From Limiplasma sp048370855 (GTDB lineage: Bacteria; Bacillota; Clostridia; Christensenellales; Aristaeellaceae): DNA of 52,198 nt. The first letter of the stretch is position 1. Each line of letters opens with the position of its first letter. Below, piece after piece: positions 16,651-24,122 of this stretch. Made by a program: the position numbers and the translations under genes. The notes under the pieces were generated by a model. The model did not search any database. It saw nothing but the letters and a program-made list of their open reading frames with translations, and was not told the DNA's origin. The DNA lies in the NCBI GenBank assembly GCA_048370855.1, contig DBGEOK010000090.1, positions 1-52,198 on the forward strand. Reading direction: 5' to 3'.

Positions 16651-17391
16651 TCACAGAATTTCCGGCGCCCTGGGGCGCCAGGTCCCCTCGATGGCAAAGC
16701 AGGCGCGGTCGCCGCTCATGCCTTGCATCACGCTTATATTCCCCTGGGAGCAAAGCTGGAAAAGCAGGGATTCCTCCGGCCTGATTTCAAAATGGTAATG
16801 AACCAGCAGATCCCGGAGCGTCTCGCGCTCATGCTTTTCATAGGGGAACAGGTTCATGTACCAGTCGATATAGCGCGTGTTGTTGACGTGACCGTTCATA
16901 TCAAAATCGGTATAAACGGGCGTATACGAAACGCTCCTGCTTTCTCCCTCAAGCCGCCGTATGGCGCCTGGAAACGGAAGGGGCGCGGGAAGGTCATAGC
17001 TGGGAATTTCTCCTTCCAGGCGGGATGGGGGCGCAATTTTGCGCGTTTCAAGGTCCAGCAGCACATAGAGCACGGAGGCCCGGCCCATCGCGCGACCGTC
17101 GGACTCAAAGGTATAGTAGCGCGGAAAAAAGGTATGCCGCGTCGCGCCCGGCCAGGTGCGAACCGTCACTTTTTGGCCCAACCGCGGGTACTCGTCCATC
17201 TGAACATGCGCGCGCGTGAGCACCCAAGCCAGGCCCAGCCGCCGGAGCTCCTCAAACGTCAGGCGGAGAAGGCGGCAATGCCCCTCCCCCGCCTCTTGCA
17301 TCGCGCGGAAAATGGAGCCGGGCTGCCAGCGGCCCGTAAAATCGACGGAGCACATCTCCGGTTCCAGGGAATAAACAAAGGGTTCGTTCAT
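16651..17391 (-). CDS. acyl-ACP thioesterase
   Basis: Hydrolyses acyl-ACP to release free fatty acid, ending chain elongation. The 246-residue protein has two hotdog domains. The N-terminal half shows LGLAWVLTRAHVQMDEYPRLG (about residues 53-72), as in FatA/FatB-type enzymes, and the C-terminal half has DMNGHVNNTRYIDW (164-177), which includes the catalytic region with His168 and Asn166/170. The ATG at 17391 follows GGGAGG; the frame to 17406 has no better site. A -10-like TATACT lies at 17442-17437 without a convincing -35. It is divergent from the 5'-nucleotidase gene. Confidence 0.9.
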   Translation of the reverse strand: MNEPFVYSLEPEMCSVDFTGRWQPGSIFRAMQEAGEGHCRLLRLTFEELRRLGLAWVLTRAHVQMDEYPRLGQKVTVRTWPGATRHTFFPRYYTFESDGRAMGRASVLYVLLDLETRKIAPPSRLEGEIPSYDLPAPLPFPGAIRRLEGESRSVSYTPVYTDFDMNGHVNNTRYIDWYMNLFPYEKHERETLRDLLVHYHFEIRPEESLLFQLCSQGNISVMQGMSGDRACFAIEGTWRPRAPEIL

Positions 17392-17482
17392 CGGCGTTCC
17401 TCCCAATCGGCAAAGGTTTTGCGGGACATCCGTTCCAGTATACCATAAATCCTTTCGTCAGGCAGTTTTTTCTTGAAATGGA

Positions 17483-17511
17483 TTGACGCGCGGCAGCGCT
17501 TTTGTTATCAT
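17483..17511 (+). promoter_or_regulatory. promoter of the 5'-nucleotidase gene
   Basis: TTGACG at 17483-17488 and TATCAT at 17506-17511 with 17-base spacing, about 70 bases before the start codon. Confidence 0.75.
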
Positions 17512-17581
17512 AGTAATGGCAAGGAACGGAGCGTTCCCTTCACGACTGACAACCGAACAGGAGAAAGGACGGGAGATTCTT

Positions 17582-19192
17582 ATGAGCAGAAAAGGCCTTC
17601 TTTCCCTCGTGTTGGCGCTGGCCATGGCGTTATGCTGCGTACTGCCCGCGCTTGCGCAGGACGCGCAGCCCATCGACCTGACCGGCAAGCTGGTGATTCT
17701 TCATACCAACGACGTGCATGGCCGCGCGGTTGGCGGAGACGGCGTCTTGGGTTACTCCCGGGTCGCCCAGGCCAAGAAGGATTTGCAGAGGCTGGGCGCG
17801 AGCGTGCTGCTGCTGGACGCGGGCGACGCTTCCCAGGGCACGCCGATTGTGAACCTGAGCCAGGGCAAGACCGCCATGGAATTTATGAACGCGGCGGGCT
17901 ACGACGCCATGACCGTTGGCAACCACGAGTTTGACTGGGGCTTGGACAACCTGCTCCAAAACCGGGACGTAGCGGCGTTTCCCATGCTTTGCGCCAATAT
18001 TACCGACAAGGTGAGCGGCGAAACCGTCTTTACCCCCAACCAAATTTTTGACATGCCCAACGGAATGAAGGTCGGCGTATTCGGCCTGGCGACGCCCGAA
18101 ACCATGACCAAGGCCCATCCCGACAAGGTAAAGGGCATCACCTTCGCCATGGAGGACGAGCTCTACGCCTGCGCGCAGGCGCAAGCGGACGAGCTGAAAG
18201 CGGCCGGCTGCGACCTGGTCGTCGCGCTGGGCCACCTGGGCGTCGCGGACGAGAGCGCGCCAAACCGTTCCACCGACGTTCTGGAGAAAACGACGGGCAT
18301 CGACCTGTTCATCGACGGCCATAGCCATACGGTCATCGAGGGAGGCAAGACCGTCGGCGGCGCGCTGCTGACCAGCACCGGCTGCTATGGCCAAACCCTT
18401 GGATATGTGCTGGCGGACAGCGAGAAGAACCTGACCGCCGGGCTGTACACCGGCATTGAGCCCGAGGTGGAGGCCTTGGTTTCCGGCATTGACAAGGAAA
18501 CGAACGATCAGCTTTCCGCCGCGTTCGGCGTAAGCAACGTGAAGCTCAACGGCGAGCGGGACCCCGGCGTGCGCACCATGGAAACCAACCTTGGCGATTT
18601 CGCGTGCGACGCGATCCTCTGGGCCGCGCGTCAAGCCCTTGGCGAGGATCAGGTAGCGGCCGCCGTGACCAATGGCGGCGGCATTCGTGAAAGCATCGAG
18701 GCCGGCGAGGTTACGATGCTCACCATGAAGACCGTTTTCCCCTTCGGCAACGAGATCGCCGTGCTTACGGTAACCGGGGCGGAGCTGCTGGAAGCGCTGG
18801 AGGCGGCGACCTGTACCACCCCGGACGCGATCGGCGCGTTCCCGCAGGTGGCGGGCATCGAGTTTACCATCGACACCTCGGTCCCCTATGAAAACGGGGA
18901 GCTGTACCCCGACAGCACGTATTACGCGCCCGCCAAGCCCGGCAGCCGCGTCACCATCGCTACCGTCGGCGGGGAGCCCTTCGACCCCGAAAAGCTGTAC
19001 AATATCGCAACCAATGACTTTACCGCCGCGGGCGGCGACACCTATTACGCTTTCAAGTATCCCTACCAGACCTCCGGCTATAAGACCGGCGTGGCGCTGG
19101 AGGACGCGCTGGTCAACTATACGCAGACCGCGCTAGACGGCGTAATCGGGGACGAATACGCCGAGCCGCAGGGCCGCATTACCATTCAGTAA
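17582..19192 (+). CDS. secreted 5'-nucleotidase / UshA-like metallophosphoesterase
   Basis: Dephosphorylates nucleotides (or related phosphoesters) outside the membrane so that nucleosides and phosphate can be taken up. The 536-residue protein has a signal peptide (cleavage likely after ALA at residue 25). The metallophosphatase domain shows HTNDVHG (41-47), LDAGD, VGNHEFDWG, GHLG and DGHSH, which together bind two metal ions. The C-terminal 5_nucleotid_C domain shows NGGGIRESI and TVFPFGNEIAVLTVTGAEL. There is no lipobox and no LPXTG sorting signal at the C-terminus (ends PQGRITIQ), so it is probably released. The ATG at 17582 has GGGAG upstream. It stands alone between its promoter and a strong hairpin. 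Confidence 0.93.
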   Translation: MSRKGLLSLVLALAMALCCVLPALAQDAQPIDLTGKLVILHTNDVHGRAVGGDGVLGYSRVAQAKKDLQRLGASVLLLDAGDASQGTPIVNLSQGKTAMEFMNAAGYDAMTVGNHEFDWGLDNLLQNRDVAAFPMLCANITDKVSGETVFTPNQIFDMPNGMKVGVFGLATPETMTKAHPDKVKGITFAMEDELYACAQAQADELKAAGCDLVVALGHLGVADESAPNRSTDVLEKTTGIDLFIDGHSHTVIEGGKTVGGALLTSTGCYGQTLGYVLADSEKNLTAGLYTGIEPEVEALVSGIDKETNDQLSAAFGVSNVKLNGERDPGVRTMETNLGDFACDAILWAARQALGEDQVAAAVTNGGGIRESIEAGEVTMLTMKTVFPFGNEIAVLTVTGAELLEALEAATCTTPDAIGAFPQVAGIEFTIDTSVPYENGELYPDSTYYAPAKPGSRVTIATVGGEPFDPEKLYNIATNDFTAAGGDTYYAFKYPYQTSGYKTGVALEDALVNYTQTALDGVIGDEYAEPQGRITIQ

Positions 19193-19213
19193 GCCGTTCC
19201 CGGAAGGGGGTAA

Positions 19214-19247
19214 GGGAGGGCCGCCGGCCAAAGCGGGCGGCCCTCCC
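19214..19247 (+). terminator. strong hairpin after the 5'-nucleotidase gene
   Basis: GGGAGGGCCGCC (19214-19225) and GGCGGCCCTCCC (19236-19247) form a perfect 12-pair stem, followed by TGCTTTGCG. The T content after the stem is low, so it is a weak intrinsic terminator or a 3' stabiliser. Confidence 0.65.
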
Positions 19248-19257
19248 TGCTTTGCGT

Positions 19258-19437
19258 CCCAAAAGGCCGCGCGTTTTACGGATCATACGGGTCATGTTTG
19301 CGCTGGAGGCGCAGGCTCCCGGCCCGCCCGGGTTATGCGCACAGCAAAACCACCGGAACAATTGCCGACCGCAGGTCAGCCGGGCGAACCGATTTCATTT
19401 GGAGGGGCCGCCGGCCAAAGCGGGCGGAAGGGATCGA
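19258..19437. repeat. intergenic hairpin repeat, copy 4
   Basis: Reverse-oriented copy. 19258-19315 matches 5270-5330; ACCGGAACAATTGCCGACC (19352-19370) with the following 17 bases matches 51573-51607; CCGATTTCATTTGGAGGG lies at 19389-19406. It is flanked by an exact 20-base direct repeat (19221-19240 and 19408-19427). The right end runs straight into the leader of the GNAT gene. Confidence 0.75.
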
Positions 19438-19439
19438 TC

Positions 19440-19976
19440 ATGCTGACGCTGAACGAGGCGCGAGAGCGGGACCTTGCCCAGGTCAAGGAGCTGTACGAGG
19501 CTTCTTTTCCCGCTGCGGAGCGCAAGACCTTTTCTCACATTTTACGGCTGCGCCGCAAAGGGATATGCGAAGTGCTGACCGTGATTAGCGACGGCTTTCG
19601 GGGGCTGGCGATCGTATTGAAGCACGCCGACTTGGCGCTCCTGGATTACTTTGCCGTGCTTCCCGGGAAGCGCGGCCAGGGGATCGGTACAGGCGCGCTT
19701 TCGCTTTTGCGAAAAAGGTATGCCAAAAAGCGGCTGTTTTTGGAAATTGAATCGCCGGACGAGAGCGCCCCCAACGCTGACCAGCGCCTGCGCAGAAAGG
19801 CGTTTTACCTTCGCAACGGCTTTGTGGATTCCGGTCTGCGCGTTACGGTTTTCGGGGTGGACATGGATTTGCTTAGCGACGGTTCGCCCCTGAGCTTCGA
19901 GGACTATCTTGCCCTGTACCAAGGCGCGCTTGGACGGACGACCGCCCGCCTGCTGCGAATACGCCGGCGGGCATAG
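19440..19976 (+). CDS. GNAT-family N-acetyltransferase
   Basis: A 178-residue acetyl-CoA-dependent acetyltransferase of unknown acceptor. The fold is shown by the N-terminal ERDLAQVKELYEASFP, motif A DYFAVLPGKRGQGIGTGAL (about residues 69-87, with RGQGIG as the pyrophosphate loop) and motif B RKAFYLRNGF. The ATG at 19440 has only a modest site (GGAAGGGA), and the leader is formed by the end of the dispersed repeat, so expression could be weak or depend on read-through from upstream. No own promoter is evident. It is followed by an 80-base gap and a new promoter. Confidence 0.85.
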   Translation: MLTLNEARERDLAQVKELYEASFPAAERKTFSHILRLRRKGICEVLTVISDGFRGLAIVLKHADLALLDYFAVLPGKRGQGIGTGALSLLRKRYAKKRLFLEIESPDESAPNADQRLRRKAFYLRNGFVDSGLRVTVFGVDMDLLSDGSPLSFEDYLALYQGALGRTTARLLRIRRRA

Positions 19977-20058
19977 AAACCGGCGAAGGACGTGAGCGTC
20001 CGCGCGCCCGTCTTGCCTTTTTTGCCTCGCGGACCAGGCATTGCCGGGACGCGGCGCA

Positions 20059-20087
20059 TTGACAAGCGTCAACCCCGATGGTAAGAT
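20059..20087 (+). promoter_or_regulatory. promoter of the DUF1858-ferritin-ECF operon
   Basis: A perfect TTGACA at 20059-20064 and TAAGAT at 20082-20087 with 17-base spacing, about 50 bases before the first start codon. Confidence 0.75.
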
Positions 20088-20140
20088 AGGCACAGCCCGC
20101 GCGCGACATGCCGGGCCAAAGAAAAGGGAGGAAATGGACC

Positions 20141-20344
20141 ATGACAGTAAATAAGAGAATGTCCATTAGCGAAGTGCTGGGGATGGACCGCGGCGCCGCG
20201 AGTATTTTTATGAGCGTTGGCATGCATTGCCTGGGCTGCCCGCACGCGACCGCGGAAGCCATCGAGGACGCGTGCGCGGCGCATGGCGTCGACGCCGACG
20301 CGCTGGTGACGAAGCTGAACGAGTATTTGGAAGCGAAGGGCTGA
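20141..20344 (+). CDS. DUF1858 domain small CxxC protein
   Basis: A 67-residue protein consisting of one DUF1858 domain, as found alone in clostridia and at the N-terminus of ScdA/YtfE-type iron-cluster repair proteins. The hallmark is MHCLGCPHA with Cys30 and Cys33; the helices after it (TAEAIEDACAAHGVD) are typical. The pair may bind iron, zinc or act in redox; that is not established. The start at 20141 follows GGGAGG. The next gene encodes a ferritin-like protein 85 bases on, which supports an iron or redox role. Confidence 0.85.
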   Translation: MTVNKRMSISEVLGMDRGAASIFMSVGMHCLGCPHATAEAIEDACAAHGVDADALVTKLNEYLEAKG

Positions 20345-20429
20345 AACGCGTTCGCCGTCCGGCAGCCTTCCAGGCCGATGACGGAAGGCCGGCAATACAA
20401 AGGATAACGCATGGGGAGGATGTGGACGA

Positions 20430-20897
20430 ATGCTGGTGGAGTCGGAACAGGAGGCCCTTTTTGTTGCCTGTGAAATGGAGAGCAACGCCGTTCAGCTTTA
20501 TGAACGGGCTATGCGCGTGATGGAACAGCAGGGCCGCGCCGGCGAACCCCTCTACCGCCAGCTTTCCTTCATGCATAGCGACGAGCTGGAGCATCTGCGC
20601 CGGTTTCGTTCCCTGTACACAGGCCTAGACGCCCCTATCGAGCAGCGCCTGGCCCTTTCCGCCATAGCGGAGGGCGTGCTGTTTGAGGGCGGATTGATGG
20701 GCGCGGCGCGCCGGGGGCTTCTGGACGATGTGGATGCGATGCTGCGTTTCGCCATCCAGGCGGAGGCCGCATCCGCCCAAAAGTATCGTGAGTTTGCGGC
20801 CGTTGCCGTAAACAAGGGCGCGCGAGCCGCGCTTTTGATGATTGCCGCCGAGGAGGACAAGCATTTGAGCGAGCTGGAGGGGCAGGCTTCGATGTAA
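20430..20897 (+). CDS. ferritin-like / rubrerythrin-type di-iron protein
   Basis: A 155-residue four-helix protein with the spacing of ferritin-like di-iron sites: CEMESNAVQLYE (Glu15/17), DELEH (Glu52 and His55), FAIQAEAASAQKY (Glu112) and AAEEDKH (Glu142 and His145). Rubrerythrin-class proteins with this core reduce peroxide or store iron in anaerobes. There is no C-terminal rubredoxin domain, so an external electron donor would be needed. The start at 20430 has GGGGAGG. It sits between the DUF1858 and ECF S genes in one operon. Confidence 0.85.
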   Translation: MLVESEQEALFVACEMESNAVQLYERAMRVMEQQGRAGEPLYRQLSFMHSDELEHLRRFRSLYTGLDAPIEQRLALSAIAEGVLFEGGLMGAARRGLLDDVDAMLRFAIQAEAASAQKYREFAAVAVNKGARAALLMIAAEEDKHLSELEGQASM

Positions 20898-20927
20898 CCA
20901 CCATGTAGCGAAAGAGGGCTTTGGCTT

Positions 20928-21452
20928 ATGAGCAACGAAAGAAACGACAGCGCGCGTGTGATGACGCTGGCCTACGGCGGCATGATGGCCGCTTTGGTGT
21001 TCGTGGCGACCTATTTCCTGCATCTGCCGATCAATCCGGTTACCGGCGGCTATATTCACCTTGGCGACGGCTTTATCCTGCTGGGGGCGGCGCTGCTGGG
21101 GTGGACCTCCGTTCCGGCCGCGGCTATCGGCAGCATGCTGGCGGACTTGCTGGGCGGCTATACGGTCTATTGCCTGCCGACGTTCCTCATCAAGGCCGCG
21201 GTAGCCGCCGTCGCCGTATGGGCCACAAGCAATCACAAGCCCTACTGGCTTACCATATTGCTGCTGGCGCTGGCCGAGCTGGTCATGGTCGCGGGTTATT
21301 TTCTTGTAGAATGGCTCATCATCGTCGCCAGCCTGGAAACCGCTTTGGCCGCGATTGTCCCAAACCTGGTGCAAGGGCTGAGCGGCGTGGTGATCGGCGC
21401 GGTGCTGATCCCCTTGATGCGGCGCGTCAAGCTGACGGGCATCAAGCGCTGA
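20928..21452 (+). CDS. ECF transporter S component
   Basis: A 174-residue membrane protein with about six segments, beginning VMTLAYGGMMAALVFVATYFL and including the GGYIHLGDGFILLGAALLG block typical of ECF S components (substrate-binding units for vitamins and related compounds). The energising EcfA/EcfA'/EcfT module is not nearby, as is usual for group II systems that share it. The ligand cannot be told; family members bind riboflavin, hydroxymethylpyrimidine, pantothenate and others, and no riboswitch lies in the leader to help. It is the last gene of the operon. Confidence 0.87.
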   Translation: MSNERNDSARVMTLAYGGMMAALVFVATYFLHLPINPVTGGYIHLGDGFILLGAALLGWTSVPAAAIGSMLADLLGGYTVYCLPTFLIKAAVAAVAVWATSNHKPYWLTILLLALAELVMVAGYFLVEWLIIVASLETALAAIVPNLVQGLSGVVIGAVLIPLMRRVKLTGIKR

Positions 21453-21512
21453 GGCCCGCCTGACCGTGAAGCGCGGCGAAACCAATCATTCTGCGGGAAA
21501 GCTTCATAATCC

Positions 21513-21790
21513 GCGGCGCTATAAAGCGGCGGGCCGATCCTTTTGGGGGCGGCCCGCCGCAGCGTGAAGCTCGCCGAAAGGCGGGCTTTTTTCGACAGCC
21601 CGCCGCTTAGCCTATTGCCTCACCCTTTGGGGAGGCGTCGGAGGGCCGCCGCCCTTTAACCGCGTTCCGCCTGTGGGTAGGGCTTAACGCGAAAAAACGT
21701 TGGGAGGCGCTGCCTTCCAAGCCCGCCGCCTATGGGCTCTGTCCTCAGGAATCCCTTTGCTTGGGCTGCTCGCGGCCCAAGTAGAATTGA
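21513..21790. repeat. intergenic repeat cluster, copy 5, with terminator
   Basis: This fills most of the 508-base gap between the convergent ECF and histidine kinase genes. It has a GC hairpin with 11-base arms (21526-21536 and 21550-21560), then the terminator GCTCGCC-GAAA-GGCGGGC-TTTTTT (21569-21592), the same sequence as at 11269-11291. Next comes the GGAGGCGTCGGAGGGCCGC block (21631-21649, as at 5165-5183). Then a type-2 element (21697-21785) follows, homologous to the reverse complement of 10951-11050. I see no gene from 21786 to 21960. Confidence 0.7.
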
Positions 21791-21960
21791 AATCGACGGA
21801 GGGGAGCGGCAACCCTGAGGCGCTGAAAATTAAGGCAGTCTGCTTCCGCCGCAGGGCGTCCGGGTACGGCGCTTGCCCAAAGCGGCGGCGGTTTTGCCAA
21901 GAATATTTGGTCGCCGCAAGAAGCTCTCAGCCGGTTTGCGCGCTCGGATCAGCGCACAAA

Positions 21961-23328
21961 TCAAGCCGTTTTTGCGCTTTGAGGCGTTTCAGACGGCTTG
22001 GCAAAGCTTACAATAACCACGCCGCCGGCATCGCTGTTGTCCAGCTCCAGCCGTCCCGCGTGCCTCTTGACCACCTGCGACGCAAACCAAAGGCCAAGGC
22101 CGTGATGCCCGTCGGCGCCGCGGGCCGCGTCCCCGCGCCACAGACGCTCTGTCGCGTGGCGCAGCGCCGCCTTGCTGAAGCCGGGGCCCTCGTCGCAAAC
22201 CGTCACCTTCCAGCCTCCTTCTGTCATGCGGCCTTCCAAACAGACGTTTCCGCCCGGCGGCGTATGCTCGACGGCATTCTGCGCCACATTGCCAAGCGCG
22301 CGCAGCAATTGGCTTTTCTGTATACGCGCGGCGCCCCGCAGGCCGTTTTGGGTTCGCAGGCAAACGCCCCCGGCTTCCGCAACGGGCAGCGCGTACCGGC
22401 AAAGCTCGTCAAACAGGGCGGGCAGATCGGCGTTTTCAAACGCCTCGTCCATGCCCGCGGAGGTTTCCAGCAGTTTGGCGACATACTGCCTGGCCCGGTC
22501 GATGCTTGCCGCGATGGTTTCCACCCTTTTGCGCCAGCCCGGCGGCAGCTCTTCATCCAGCAATAGCTCGGCGTTGCCCCCCACCAACGTGAGCGGGGTT
22601 TTCAAATCATGCGCGAGCGCCGCTATTTCCGCTTCCCGCTCCCGCTGCGCCGCCCACTGGGCGGACAAGGAGCTGTACAGCGCCTCCCGCATGCGTTCCA
22701 TGGCGTCGAGCGCCTGATCGTACTCCCGTATGCCCGCGCGGGGAACGACAAAATCCAGCTCCCGAGCGCCTATTTTCTCGCTTACGTCGCTGAACAGCTT
22801 CAGCTTGGCGGCGAGACTGCGGCGCAGCCATAGGGTATTGAACGCCAAGCAAAGCAGGCACGCCAAGCCAAGAGAAGCCCACCACAGGGATTCAAAGGGG
22901 GGCAGCGCGCGCCGCAGCGCGGGGTCCGCAAACTCCTTCCGGTAATTCCAGCGAAGGATAATGGCGCTTCCGTCCGCGTAGGTGTGTCGCGAAATATGAA
23001 CGTCGCGTACATCCTCCTGAAAGAGCCTGACCAGCTCCTCCCGCTTCTTTCCCTCCACGTTGCTTTCCAGCGCTTCGCCGTTTGGGCCGAACCGCGCGTA
23101 CTCAGCTAAAAAATCATCGCCGGGAGCGGAAAAGGCGGTTGGTTCCCCGGCAAGCATCTGCTCCGCCTGCCGGTTGGAGACGGCCCCCTCATAAACAACG
23201 CCGGCGCTTTGGAGCCGCGCCTGGACGGCCAGCCATATCAGGCAGCACAGCAGCATACAGCCGAGCATCACCGCAGCGAAGCGCAAAAGCACAAAGGAAA
23301 GGCTTACAGAGCGTCGTCTTTTCGCCAT
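21961..23328 (-). CDS. sensor histidine kinase
   Basis: A 455-residue membrane kinase. Two membrane segments (about 11-35 and 147-167) enclose an outer domain of about 110 residues of no known type. A HAMP-like linker is followed by the phosphorylation motif LAHDLKTPLT (His240), N box NVAQNAVEH (347-355), G1 DEGPG (379-383) and G2 HGLGLWF (409-415). The ATG at 23328 lies inside the end of the response-regulator gene (25-base overlap) with GGGGGGTGGG upstream, so the two are translationally coupled. The stimulus is unknown. Confidence 0.93.
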   Translation of the reverse strand: MAKRRRSVSLSFVLLRFAAVMLGCMLLCCLIWLAVQARLQSAGVVYEGAVSNRQAEQMLAGEPTAFSAPGDDFLAEYARFGPNGEALESNVEGKKREELVRLFQEDVRDVHISRHTYADGSAIILRWNYRKEFADPALRRALPPFESLWWASLGLACLLCLAFNTLWLRRSLAAKLKLFSDVSEKIGARELDFVVPRAGIREYDQALDAMERMREALYSSLSAQWAAQREREAEIAALAHDLKTPLTLVGGNAELLLDEELPPGWRKRVETIAASIDRARQYVAKLLETSAGMDEAFENADLPALFDELCRYALPVAEAGGVCLRTQNGLRGAARIQKSQLLRALGNVAQNAVEHTPPGGNVCLEGRMTEGGWKVTVCDEGPGFSKAALRHATERLWRGDAARGADGHHGLGLWFASQVVKRHAGRLELDNSDAGGVVIVSFAKPSETPQSAKTA

Positions 23329-23978
23329 TGATAGCCCACCCCCCAAACGGTCTCTATGGGATGTAGATCAACCGCTTTCAGCTTGGCGCGGATATTCTTG
23401 ATATGCTCCGTCACGGCTGACGGGCCGCCTTCGGCGTCATAGCCGAAAACCGCCTCGTATAATTGTTCTTTGGTAAACACCTGTCCCGCATGCAGGGCCA
23501 GGTGCTCGCAAATGGCATATTCGCCTTTGGTGAGCGGCAGCGCGCGCTCATCGGCGGAGGCGGCCTTTGCCCGCATGTCAAAGCGCACGCCGCCCCGGCA
23601 CAGGGTGCGGACCGGCAGGCGCGCCTGCCGGCGCAGGTGGGCGTTTACCCGCGCGCGCAGCTCCGCCACGCCGAACGGCTTCTTGATATAATCATCAGCG
23701 CCCAGCCCAAAGCCCCGTACCAAAGCCGCGTCCTCTGTTCGGGCGGTCAAAAAGAGAATGGGGCAATCCACCTCGGCGCGGAGACGGGCGCAGAGGGAAA
23801 AGCCGTCCTCGCCGGGCATCATCACATCAAGCAGCAAAAGGTCGTAAAGCCGGCACCGGCCGGGCCGCACGGCGGACGCGTCCGCTTCGGTATCTACCTG
23901 ATGGCCGTCTTTTTCCAGGGCGGCGCGAAGCAGGGCCAGCATGTCGGGATCATCGTCAACCACCAGCAGCCTAGACAT
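23304..23978 (-). CDS. OmpR-family response regulator
   Basis: A 224-residue regulator. The receiver domain has the acidic pocket VVDDDPD (residues 6-12), the phosphoacceptor LLLLDVMMPG (Asp51) and the KKPF lysine. The C-terminal winged helix shows LTKGEYAICEHLALHAGQVFTKEQLYEAV and the end VWGVGYQWR. The ATG at 23978 has a perfect AAGGAGG; the longer frame to 24122 is unsupported. It lies 144 bases downstream of the erythromycin-esterase homologue, so it may share that transcript. Confidence 0.95.
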   Translation of the reverse strand: MSRLLVVDDDPDMLALLRAALEKDGHQVDTEADASAVRPGRCRLYDLLLLDVMMPGEDGFSLCARLRAEVDCPILFLTARTEDAALVRGFGLGADDYIKKPFGVAELRARVNAHLRRQARLPVRTLCRGGVRFDMRAKAASADERALPLTKGEYAICEHLALHAGQVFTKEQLYEAVFGYDAEGGPSAVTEHIKNIRAKLKAVDLHPIETVWGVGYQWRKDDAL

Positions 23979-24122
23979 TGTCTTTCCTCCTTGCGTAATC
24001 CTTGTACGGCCTTTGCCTCCCCCCTGAGAAACCATCGGCTTGGCAAAGCTGGGGCGACCGAGGGCGTGCAAGTGAAAAATCGTTTGGCAGAACGGCTCGG
24101 GCAGATGCGCGACGCCGTTCAT

